Assembly: GCA_016872775.1 (NCBI GenBank)
Contig: VGZA01000013.1
Span: 49,486-113,485, forward strand
Direction: 5' to 3'
Length of the DNA stretch: 64,000 bases
Origin: Planctomycetota bacterium
Lineage (GTDB): Bacteria; Planctomycetota; Planctomycetia; Pirellulales; Pirellulaceae
The notes beneath the pieces were generated by a model. The model saw nothing but the letters and a program-made list of their open reading frames with translations. It was not told where the DNA came from and did no database searches. Both the position numbers and the translations under genes were made by a program. Shown piece by piece: positions 55,945 to 63,618 of the stretch (position 1 is its first letter; each line of letters starts with the position of its first letter).

Positions 55945-55971
55945 CGCCCGGCAGCGGAAACCGTACCCCTT

Positions 55972-56394
55972 TCAGTCGTTCGATGCCCGGGGCGTCGCGC
56001 CTGGTTTGGATTGGTGCGAGGCGATTTCACGTTCCAGAAACGCGCGAACCTCCACCATATTCTGGGCCCCGGTCAGCTGCGTCCGCCGCCATTCGTCGCC
56101 ATTACGCGTGAAGAGCAGCAACTGCGGTATCGAAGCGCCTCGCATCAGTCGCCGCGAAAGGTCCGGCTGCTTGTCGGTGTCGACCTGGGCGTAAATCACC
56201 GTTTCCAGATGTCCCGCCTTGCGCAGTTCGGGAACCGTGTTCGCTTTCATCGTTCGGCAGCCCGGGCACCAGTCGGCTCCCACCAGCACCAGCAAAGGAC
56301 GCCCCGACTGCTCCATCTGGCGATACGCGTCGGCGTAACTCAATTCGGGTGCGGCTGCAAGCGACAAGCCCACGACAACGGCGACAAGGGACAT
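55972..56394 (-). CDS. thioredoxin-fold protein, exported
   Basis: A 140-residue thioredoxin-like protein with a signal (SLVAVVVGLSLAAAPEL) and the active site WCPGC (Cys 43, Cys 46) in VLVGADWCPGCRTMK, with the cis-Pro in ASIPQLLLFTR. CPGC is unusual for thioredoxin (CGPC) and closer to thiol-oxidase or maturation proteins such as DsbD-gamma/TlpA-like ones. It converges with ftsH by 27 bases. Start ATG 56394 has AGG upstream. Role in exported-protein disulfide handling is inferred. Confidence 0.82.
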   Translation of the reverse strand: MSLVAVVVGLSLAAAPELSYADAYRQMEQSGRPLLVLVGADWCPGCRTMKANTVPELRKAGHLETVIYAQVDTDKQPDLSRRLMRGASIPQLLLFTRNGDEWRRTQLTGAQNMVEVRAFLEREIASHQSKPGATPRASND

Positions 56395-56551
56395 CGGTCA
56401 AACCTTTTGAAAATGCGAAAATGGATAAACAGGGATATTTGTAAAGGAAAGGAGTATATCGAGCTTCGTGGCCTTTTCCAGCCGGGTACTGCCCTTAAAG
56501 GATGGATCAAGATAATTTTCGGGATTCGCGGGAGCGAAAGTTGTACGCTAA

Positions 56552-56580
56552 TTGGATGTTCGCAGCGGGGGGGCTATAAT
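56552..56580 (+). promoter_or_regulatory. promoter for the Gfo/Idh-like gene
   Basis: TTGGAT at 56552-56557, 17 bases including a seven-G run, then TATAAT at 56575-56580; transcription would start about 33 bases before ATG 56620. Confidence 0.6.
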
Positions 56581-56619
56581 CAGGCTTTCGTCTGCTGGAA
56601 AGTAGAGTGATCGGCGGGC

Positions 56620-57627
56620 ATGAAGCTTCGTGTTGGCGTGATTGGTTTAGGGGACGCCTGGGAGAGCCGGCATCGGCCCGCGTTACGGTCGTTGGCGGAT
56701 CGATTTGAAGTCCGCGCCGTGTGTAGCGAAGTCGCACATCTGGCGGAGCAGGCGGCACGTGAATTTGATGCCGAAACGCTGGACGGGTTTCGGGTCCTGG
56801 TGAGTCGGCCCGACATTGATGCGGTGTTGATACTGTCGCCGGATTGGTATGGTCCGTTGCCGATTTTTGCGGCGTGCGACGCGGGCAAGGCGGTCTATTG
56901 GGCCGCTGCCTTGGACATTGAGATGGAGCAGGCGCGGGAGATACGGGACCGGGTTGAGAAGGCGGGGATTGCGTTCATGGCGGAGTTTCCCCGGCGTCTG
57001 AATCCCGCAACGCTGCGGCTGAAGGAGCTGATCGCGACGCGGCTGGGGAAGCCCGAGCTCTTATTCTGTCATTCGCGCTTGGCCGTCGAGACCAAGAAGG
57101 AACGTCGGCCAAGCAGTCCGTACCCGATTGCGATTCGTCACCTCATGGAATTGGTGGATTGGTGCCGCTATGTGGTTGGTCAGGAGCCGACTTCGGTGGT
57201 GGGCGTTAAGCACCGAACGGCTGCTGACGTCGAAAACTACCAGATGTTGAGCCTCGATTTTTCCGTGAATGGATCTCTTGGCACCGGTCCTTTGGCGCAG
57301 ATCAGCTGCGGGCATTACATGCCGGCGCAATGGCACGAAGCGATTACCTATCGACCGCCGGCCGGGCTGCAGGTCTGCTGTGAAAAGGGGATCGCGTTTA
57401 TCGACTTGCCGGCGACGCTGATCTGGTTCGACGAGGCGGGCCGGCATATGGAATCACTGGAAAGCGAGCGCCCGGTCGGGGAGCAGTTGTTGACGCAGTT
57501 CCATCGTGCGGTGACCAGCCTGGTGCTCAAGACCAGTGATCTGGAGGATGCTTATCGGGCGCTGAAAGTTGTGCTGACCGCTCGGCGCAGCTTCAGCGAG
57601 CAGTGCCGCGTTCCGCTCGAATTCTGA
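56620..57627 (+). CDS. Gfo/Idh/MocA family protein lacking the EKP motif
   Basis: A 335-residue protein with the NAD(P) fold of the family (MKLRVGVIGLGDAWESRHRP). At the position of the catalytic E-K-P it reads GKAVYWAAALDIEME, so the usual Lys is missing and dehydrogenase activity is doubtful. The C-terminal (beta) half is intact: GHYMPAQWHEAITYRPPAGL and LVLKTSDLEDAYRALK. It may be a binding or regulatory relative. No signal peptide. A near-consensus promoter lies just upstream (56552-56580). It is different from the exported member at 51043-52380. Confidence 0.8.
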   Translation: MKLRVGVIGLGDAWESRHRPALRSLADRFEVRAVCSEVAHLAEQAAREFDAETLDGFRVLVSRPDIDAVLILSPDWYGPLPIFAACDAGKAVYWAAALDIEMEQAREIRDRVEKAGIAFMAEFPRRLNPATLRLKELIATRLGKPELLFCHSRLAVETKKERRPSSPYPIAIRHLMELVDWCRYVVGQEPTSVVGVKHRTAADVENYQMLSLDFSVNGSLGTGPLAQISCGHYMPAQWHEAITYRPPAGLQVCCEKGIAFIDLPATLIWFDEAGRHMESLESERPVGEQLLTQFHRAVTSLVLKTSDLEDAYRALKVVLTARRSFSEQCRVPLEF

Positions 57628-57914
57628 ACTGGTTTGGGTAGATCAAAGCCAAGTCCAGGCCTGCGCGGAGCAGGCTCGTGCCGCAACCGCGAATTGTTTC
57701 GTTACCAAAGCGAGTCGTTGGCATGTCTTTCCTGGGCTTGCCCAGCTTTCGCGACAGGTTGGAGCGCCCCTGAATGCCAAGCTTTCCCGGCGGATCGTTA
57801 CGCATTCCCGAATACTCCCGCCTTGCCGGACGCATTCAGATCACCGAAGGGAAACGAATCGTAAGATAACTGCGCACGCCGCGAAGAAGGTGACGGGTTG
57901 TGTCACCGAGGGGA

Positions 57915-58080
57915 ATGGCGCAGGATCCGTTGACGGAGAAGGTAATCGAGTGTGCGATCGACGTTCACCGCATTCTGGGACCAGGGTACTCGAGTCAGCC
58001 TGCGAGCAGAGTTCAGCGCGAGCTGAAGGACGGGATCACTCGCTCCAAGTACAGAGCGATCGTTTGCTATTTGTTTCGTC
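57915..58080 (+). pseudogene. remnant of a GxxExxY family gene
   Basis: MAQDPLTEKVIECAIDVHRILGPG reads like the start of GxxExxY proteins (a family named after its motif). The expected continuation GxLESAYEQ appears in another frame (GTRVLESACEQSSARAE), after which RELKDG returns to the first frame: two compensating shifts. Nothing family-like follows after about 58080. The gene is broken and truncated. Confidence 0.6.
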
Positions 58081-58137
58081 GCTTGACTTTCGGCGCATCA
58101 AATCACCGGCGCGATTGTGCCACGAGACTCCTTAATG

Positions 58138-58505
58138 CACCCGTTTGTCGAAACAATCAGTATTGCGGGCGGTATCGCTGCTGCGATTGTGGCGGCGGTC
58201 ATCCTGCTTACAGTCTTTTATCGGGGAATGTCTTGGATCACTGGTGGCGCAAAGCCGCAGACAAGCCTGCGATCAAGGAGTTTCTCGCCACAAAAGTCGC
58301 ATTTGAGTCGGACAATGACTCGTTCGAATCGGCACTGGTTGGATTGGCAAACAAAGTCAAAATGGAATGCCCTGATTTCAGAATCAAGATTTTGGGTGAC
58401 GATTTGAAGTTTGAGGGGATCACCAAGAACCAGAAGATTCGCGGATCGGGCGTTTCGATGTGTCCATTTAGCTTTGCCGCGAACGGGTTATTGGCATCGT
58501 CGTGA
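58138..58505 (+). pseudogene. split frame: small membrane protein, frameshifted
   Basis: ATG 58138 opens a frame with a hydrophobic segment (ETISIAGGIAAAIVAAVILLTVFY). Near 58230 the coding-like text moves to another frame (DHWWRKAADKPAIKEFLATKVAFES, DFRIKILGDDLKFEGI) which runs to the stop at 58503-58505. The two parts would form one protein of about 120 residues if a shift near 58230 were corrected. The family is unknown. Confidence 0.45.
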
Positions 58506-58570
58506 TCGTCAAAGTTCCGCTCAAGAGCCGACAGCGTAGCGCTATGCCCGTTCCGTTCCCTCACCCCCGA

Positions 58571-58598
58571 CCCCTCTCCCAGAGTACTGGGAGAGGGG
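58571..58598. repeat. perfect 12-bp hairpin
   Basis: CCCCTCTCCCAG, loop AGTA, CTGGGAGAGGGG. It is of a common palindrome type seen between genes in many bacteria; no T-run. Confidence 0.6.
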
Positions 58599-58717
58599 GG
58601 GACGGGCTGCTATTTGCGCGCAACGAAGAAGAAGCTGACGAACTGCGTCGGGCGCTTCCGAAATGCCAGGTGCAGACCTCCAGTCCGTCGCAACACACGT
58701 CGCGCAACGGAGTTGGA

Positions 58718-58769
58718 AGTCCGTTGTACGGAGTGCCAAGCCCAAGTCCTAGCTTGGACAAAGCACTAG
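58718..58769. repeat. dispersed 52-bp repeat, copy 3
   Basis: Same orientation as copy 1, matching 45 of 52 positions. Its right end contributes the TAG stop codon of serA (CTA at 58766-58768 on the plus strand). The left end has no gene. Confidence 0.8.
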
Positions 58770-59977
58770 GTGGTTAATCGTACCAGTTCGAGTTGGATGA
58801 TATCGGCGTTGCCTTGCCGGATTGTCCGCAGCAGTTCGCTGGACGGTTCGGCGTCGAGCTGGATCCGGCAACTGGCGGCGGTTGCGCCCTCGAAGATCAC
58901 GTTCTGCACTTCTTCGACATTGATATTGGCGCGGCGGATCTGGTCCATCACGAATGCCAGTACGCCGACGCGATCGTAGTGGCGGACGATGAGCTGGAAG
59001 TTGGCGGGCGTGCGCGACGCCAGGTTGACGCAGTTCAGCACGATGCCGGTGCGCAGGTAATTGGCGACGATACGCACCGCTTCATCGGCGATCGCTTCCT
59101 GCGCTTGTTCGGTGGAGGCTCCGATATGGTGGGTTCCGTAAAGCTGTGGCAGGTCGAGGATCGGATCGGTGAATTCGCCGCTGCCTCCTGCCGGTTCGGG
59201 GTCGAAGACATCGAGTCCGGCTCGCAGTTGTCCGCTGGCGACGGCCTCGCGCAGCGCGGCCATGTCGACGACTTCGCCTCGCGACGTATTGATCAGGATG
59301 GCCCGTGGCTTCATCCGCTGCAGGCGCCGGCTGTCGATCAGTTGGCGGGTCTGTGGAGTCAGGGCGACGTGCAGCGATACCACGTCGACTTGCTGCAGAA
59401 GATCGTCCAGTTCGGGGCAGAACCGCGCATCGAGTTGCTCGGCGGCGTCGGCCGTCAGTGAGCGGGACCAGGCGTAAACCGGCATCCCGAACGCTCGGGC
59501 TCGATGGATGACTTCCCGGCCGATCGATCCGACTCCCACAACGCCCAGGGATCGGCCGTACAGCCCGTCGGCTTTCGAAAACTCTTTTTTGTTCCATTGG
59601 TGGGCGCGCAGTGCGGCGACGTTGTCCGGAATACGCCGATCGATGGCAAGCAGCAGGGCGAAAACCAATTCGGCGACGGCGATCGAGTTTTTTCCCGGAC
59701 AGTTGCTGACGAAGATTCCACGCGCGCTGGCCGCCGCCACGTCGATCGTATTGACTCCCGCGCCGGCGCGCAGAATGATGGCCAGACGATCGGCGGCTGC
59801 GATGGCCGCGGCGGAGACTTTTTTGCCGCGCACGATCAGTCCCTGGTACTGCCCGAGGATCTGCGGCAGCGATTCCGCTTTCAGCTCCGGTTGATAGTCA
59901 ACTTCGCAACCGAGGTTGCGCAGCGCGTCCAGGTGGCGCGGGGAAAACGTATCGGCGATCAGCAATTGGATGGTCAT
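58766..59977 (-). CDS. serA: D-3-phosphoglycerate dehydrogenase with ACT domain
   Basis: A 403-residue D-isomer-specific 2-hydroxyacid dehydrogenase, first step of serine synthesis. NAD fold: LGVVGVGSIGREV; catalytic Arg in INTSRGEVVD, Glu in DVFDPEPAG, and His in GTHHIGASTEQAQ. The C-terminal domain (about residues 325-403: VGVLAFVMDQIRRANINVEEVQNVIF) is an ACT domain that often binds serine for feedback control. It starts one base after the preceding VWA stop codon, completing a three-gene operon. Its TAG is part of the dispersed repeat (copy 3). 2-Hydroxyacid substrates other than phosphoglycerate cannot be excluded. Confidence 0.9.
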   Translation of the reverse strand: MTIQLLIADTFSPRHLDALRNLGCEVDYQPELKAESLPQILGQYQGLIVRGKKVSAAAIAAADRLAIILRAGAGVNTIDVAAASARGIFVSNCPGKNSIAVAELVFALLLAIDRRIPDNVAALRAHQWNKKEFSKADGLYGRSLGVVGVGSIGREVIHRARAFGMPVYAWSRSLTADAAEQLDARFCPELDDLLQQVDVVSLHVALTPQTRQLIDSRRLQRMKPRAILINTSRGEVVDMAALREAVASGQLRAGLDVFDPEPAGGSGEFTDPILDLPQLYGTHHIGASTEQAQEAIADEAVRIVANYLRTGIVLNCVNLASRTPANFQLIVRHYDRVGVLAFVMDQIRRANINVEEVQNVIFEGATAASCRIQLDAEPSSELLRTIRQGNADIIQLELVRLTT

Positions 59978-59978
59978 G

Positions 59979-61098
59979 CTATTTGCGCTCGAGGAGTTGA
60001 AATGCCTCCAGGACTTTTGCCCGGTGCTGGCTGCCGAATACCAGTACGATCAATTGCGTCATGATCTGACGCTCGTCGGTCGTCAGGAACGCTTCGCCGC
60101 CGCCCGCGTAGGCGATTTCTACGAATTCTTTCAGTCGCTGCGGGTGCCGGCAGGTGACGGTGCTGACGGATCCCTTTATTGCTCTGGTTGAAGTCGGACG
60201 CGAGTCGCAAACAGGTCTGCAGATGGTGGGCGTGGGGTGGCGCATCGCCGAACAGCAGGATGACTTTACGTGCTTTGGGTCGAAACGTGTTATAGGCCAT
60301 CGACCAGCGCAGTCCTTCCTGCACCGCCTCGGGTTCGTCACCGCCGCCGTCGGCGTTGATCTTGTCCAGGTAGGCCTGCACCTCCTGGATATCGCTGCTG
60401 AGCGGCATTCCGATCACCACGTACGCATCGCCATCGTCACGGTATGTGCAGATACTGATCCTGGCGTTGGGAATCAACTTCAGCAGGGTGGCTCCGATAC
60501 GCCCGATTTGACGCTTCACCACGCCGATTTCGCCCGCCATGCTGCCGGTACTATCGAAGGTCAGGACGATGTCCAGTCCATCGCGCCGCAACGTCTGGAT
60601 CATACCTTCCCAGTTTCCGCCTCCGACCGATCCTCCGCCGACGGAAAGCGATCCCAGGTCAAACGTTGCCGATTCGCCGCCGCTGAGCGTGGGAGGGCCG
60701 AGTGCCAGATCGTCGTATTTCGTCAGGCCGCCACCGCTGCTTCCGCTGGAACGGGCGAGCGGCGCGGCGATCTCCAGGGCTTCCCCCGCCGCCGGACTGG
60801 TGTCGCCGGCCGAAACCGCTTCCACCTGCAGCGACTCGGTCGGCAGATCGACCAATTCTGTCTTCGAGAATTCACCAATCGACACTTCATCGACGCGTCC
60901 GGCGACGCCGGAGCCGCCTTCGCTGAACAGCGCCAACAGCAGAAACAACGTTGTATGGAAGATCAGCGACACGAGCGTGGACGCGGAATTTTCCAGCCAG
61001 CGGCGCGGGCGATTTCGATCGCAATCGAATTCGGTCGTCGCGGCCGTCGGGCTGGACGCGGTTGGTGCGGAAGGTACCGTTGCTCGATTACGCAACAT
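59979..61098 (-). CDS. VWA-domain membrane protein, apparent +1 frameshift near the end
   Basis: A VWA protein anchored by one helix (LVSLIFHTTLFLLLALF, about residues 37-53), with the metal motif VLTFDSTGSMAGE (D-S-T-G-S) near residue 160 and TYRDDGDAYVV, DEPEAVQEGL downstream. The uninterrupted frame leaves the family text after SNKG and ends at 59974 in Arg-rich noise. Removing one G of the pair at 60168-60169 (a C on the coding strand) restores SNKGIVSTVTCR and the family end EFVEIAYAGGGEAFLTTDERQIMTQ...LERK, with a TAG at 59979-59981. Length 1120 is 3n+1. ATG 61098 overlaps the previous gene by 11 bases. Confidence 0.8.
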
Positions 61099-62347
61099 CG
61101 ATATCCACCTGTTCGATCGCCGCATGCCCGGACTTGCGAAACGGTCGCGGTCGCGGCTGCGCCGCTCCTTTGTCGTCGATCGTGCGACACCGCAAGACAT
61201 ATTTGCCCTGCGATTTGCCGGGGAGAACGATCGCCCAATGTGCCTTGGCCAATCGCATTGGCCAGTGTTTCGGTTCAGCGGTGGTGGAGTCAAAGCCGAG
61301 TGTTTCGGCGGGAATCGAACCACCGGGTAAGGCGCCGCCCCATTCCCGCGGCGGCGGAAGAATGGTGGCATCGCGCCAGTCAGCGCTGTCGAAGTAAAGA
61401 TCGCCGGCGGGCCATTCGTGGTCGGCCGGATGGACACTGACCTGCACCTTGGCGAGTCCGGAAATCCCGACCTGTGCGTAGCCGGAAATCGCGAGCGGCT
61501 CGCCCGCCGTCGCATTCGATGGAATCTGTAACGTCGCGGCAAACGTCTTCAGCGGGCTGTCGATGTCGTTGTTACCGTCGGCATAGGTATCGTTCGCATG
61601 GGCAAGGTTGCTGAGCACGACGTGCGTGAGCCATTTCACCGATTTGAAACCGTACGCTTCGGGCACAACGATGCGCACCGGCCCGCCACGCACAACGTCC
61701 AGCCATTCGCCATTCAACTTGTAACAGACAATGACCGGTGGCAGGTCGAACGGGTCCTCCAGGACGCGACCGATCGGCAGCGAACTGCGGAACAGCTGCT
61801 TGGGGTCGCCGTTATGGAAACCGTAATAGTGCAGCCGCCGCAGATTTTCGCTTGGACGCGTCCGCCAGACCAGTTCCCGCAAGGGGACTCCCTCCCAGAT
61901 TCCCATCCCGAGTGGGCAACCGATATTCAGACAGGTCATGACCTTGGGGAACCGCACGGCGTGCTGTTTGCCGATTTCCAGCAGTTCGTCGAATCGGATG
62001 ATTAAAGGTGCCCGGATGCGGGCCGGGTGTTCAGGGTCGGCGACGACTTCGAGCTTCCAGCTGTCGCGGGTCAGCCCGGCAGCTTCCAGCCCGTTGGCAT
62101 CGAGGGTATGGGGAATCGGTGTTCCTCGAGAAACGTCTCGGAACTGGTCCGGCGCGGTGAAATAGGGTTCAAGTGCACCCGTCAATTCTGCCAACTTCTG
62201 TTCGACCGAGTGCGGCGTTGCCTTCGCCATGGCGATTTCGCTCGATGACCCCAGCGCGGAGATCGCCGTCGCGGCGACTCCCGCCTCGAGAAAATACCGG
62301 CGCGTCAGCGCGACATGTTGAGAAAAGAAAGGCTTAGCGTCACCCAT
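61088..62347 (-). CDS. molybdopterin-dependent oxidoreductase (sulfite-oxidase-like), Tat-exported
   Basis: A 419-residue protein. TRRYFLEAGVAATAISALG is a twin-arginine signal (about residues 15-33). The molybdenum-cofactor domain is of the sulfite oxidase family: the Mo-ligand Cys is in VMTCLNIGCPLGMGIWEGVPLREL, and CYKLNGEWLDVVRGGPVRIVVPEAYGFKSVKWL is family-typical; a dimerisation-type beta domain follows. Exported members oxidise sulfite or related small compounds, and electrons must go to a heme partner not encoded next to it. ATG 62347 has GAGGGA upstream; a much longer frame up to 62653 reads through repeats. It overlaps the VWA gene by 11 bases. Confidence 0.88.
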   Translation of the reverse strand: MGDAKPFFSQHVALTRRYFLEAGVAATAISALGSSSEIAMAKATPHSVEQKLAELTGALEPYFTAPDQFRDVSRGTPIPHTLDANGLEAAGLTRDSWKLEVVADPEHPARIRAPLIIRFDELLEIGKQHAVRFPKVMTCLNIGCPLGMGIWEGVPLRELVWRTRPSENLRRLHYYGFHNGDPKQLFRSSLPIGRVLEDPFDLPPVIVCYKLNGEWLDVVRGGPVRIVVPEAYGFKSVKWLTHVVLSNLAHANDTYADGNNDIDSPLKTFAATLQIPSNATAGEPLAISGYAQVGISGLAKVQVSVHPADHEWPAGDLYFDSADWRDATILPPPREWGGALPGGSIPAETLGFDSTTAEPKHWPMRLAKAHWAIVLPGKSQGKYVLRCRTIDDKGAAQPRPRPFRKSGHAAIEQVDIDVA

Positions 62348-62455
62348 CGGAAATCCCTCGGCTTGGTTGCCATTCGCTGGGGAATAGCCTACCATAGGGA
62401 CGCTGAAGTCCCAAGATTCACGCCGTCCAATCGCGGGATTTGCTTCCGCGGGTTC

Positions 62456-62509
62456 GGTGCGCCGTCGGAACAGGGTGCGCCGTCGGAACAGGGTGCGCCG
62501 TCGGTTCAG
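62456..62509. repeat. three tandem 18-base repeats
   Basis: GGTGCGCCGTCGGAACAG at 62456-62473 and 62474-62491; the third copy (62492-62509) has GGTTCAG at its end. They sit in the divergent gap between the molybdo-enzyme and GspF-like genes. Confidence 0.8.
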
Positions 62510-62525
62510 GGAGTGAAGTTCATCG

Positions 62526-63587
62526 ATGAGTTCCGCCCGCATCGCGCGTCCGGTGACGCTGGAACAACTCGCCCTGCTCAATTCCGAAATCGCGGCGCTG
62601 GCGCGGTCGGGATTTCCGTTGCCTGCCGGGCTCAAGGAATTCGGGCGCGACACCGGGGGGCGAGTTGGACAGCTGATGGAAATGATCGGCGGGCGGTTGG
62701 AGCAGGGGCAGGCGCTCGACGAGGTCCTGGCGTCTCCGGACTTAGGCGTGCCCGGCGTCTATCTGGCGATGGTGCAGGCGGGGTTGCGTTCGGGGCGGCT
62801 GGCGTCCGCGCTCGAAGGGATCGCCTTTGCACTGCGGCAGTCGCTCGAACTGCGCCAGACGCTGTGGACGGCGATGATCTATCCGACCTGCATCGCGCTG
62901 CTCTGTTACGCCGGGATGCTCTTCAACGCCAAGTCGACGATACCGGCGATGCTGGAGATGTACCGCAATACTCGGGGTGAGCCGATCTGGGCACTGGAGT
63001 TGATCGATCGGTCGCTGGGCCTGATTCAGTTCACGACCGCCGTGGCGCCTCCGCTGATGCTGATATTGCTGATGACGATCTGGTGGCGTGGCGGGATGGC
63101 GGCGGACTATGACCGGGTCAGCCGGTCTCGTTGGCCGAGTCCTCGTGGATTGCGCCACGCAGTGCAGATGTCGTCGCTGACGGAACTGCTTGCGTTGCTG
63201 ATCATGCACGAGGTCCCGTTGCCGGCGGCGATCAGGCTTGCTACCCAATCCAGTAACGACTCGAAACTACGAACCTGGGGCGCGGAATTCGCCACGGCCC
63301 TGGCGCAGGGAGGTCAGGTCAAGGCATCGAGCCGCTCGGGAGGGCATGCTCCCGCGCTGCTTCGCTGGTGCCTGCGCTGGTCGAGCGACACGAACCGCTT
63401 GACGCGCTCCCTGCGTTCCGTCAGCCAGGTTTACCGCGATCGATCGATCGAGATGGAACGGCGTCTGCATCGAATGCTGCCGCTCGTGACATTGATTGTC
63501 TTTGGCGGCTTTACCGTAATCGCCTACGCGGTGTCAGTCTTCCTGCCGTGGGCATGTTTGATGTATTCCTTGGGGCGTCCCTCCTGA
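62526..63587 (+). CDS. type II secretion/type IV pilus inner-membrane platform protein (GspF-like)
   Basis: A 353-residue GspF/PilC-type protein. The two-fold family repeat is visible: first copy MSSARIARP...LLNSEIAALARSGFPLPAGLKEF, with PGVYLAMVQAGLRSGRLASAL, and a second copy from about residue 210 (LTELLALLIMHEVPLPAAIRLATQSSND). Hydrophobic helices at about residues 110-130, 175-190 and 325-345. The platform protein recruits the assembly ATPase; no GspE or pseudopilin gene is seen in the window. ATG 62526 has GGGAG upstream. A second GspF-like gene follows, so these two may form the platform. Confidence 0.88.
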   Translation: MSSARIARPVTLEQLALLNSEIAALARSGFPLPAGLKEFGRDTGGRVGQLMEMIGGRLEQGQALDEVLASPDLGVPGVYLAMVQAGLRSGRLASALEGIAFALRQSLELRQTLWTAMIYPTCIALLCYAGMLFNAKSTIPAMLEMYRNTRGEPIWALELIDRSLGLIQFTTAVAPPLMLILLMTIWWRGGMAADYDRVSRSRWPSPRGLRHAVQMSSLTELLALLIMHEVPLPAAIRLATQSSNDSKLRTWGAEFATALAQGGQVKASSRSGGHAPALLRWCLRWSSDTNRLTRSLRSVSQVYRDRSIEMERRLHRMLPLVTLIVFGGFTVIAYAVSVFLPWACLMYSLGRPS

Positions 63588-63618
63588 AGACCGTCGGTCG
63601 CGGCCGGTGTCGTGCAAC

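Larger units (their letters stand above)
57628..58765. other. decayed region between Gfo/Idh gene and serA
   Basis: About 1.1 kb holding only fragments: a broken GxxExxY gene, a split membrane-protein frame, a perfect CTCTCCC hairpin, the tail of a leucine-rich-repeat-like frame (EEADELRRALPKCQV at about 58626-58675) and a copy of the dispersed stop-codon repeat. Nothing intact is seen. Confidence 0.6.

Noticed and set aside
60154..61440. 428-residue open frame on the plus strand
   Set aside because: Antisense to the VWA and molybdo-enzyme genes; no ribosome site.
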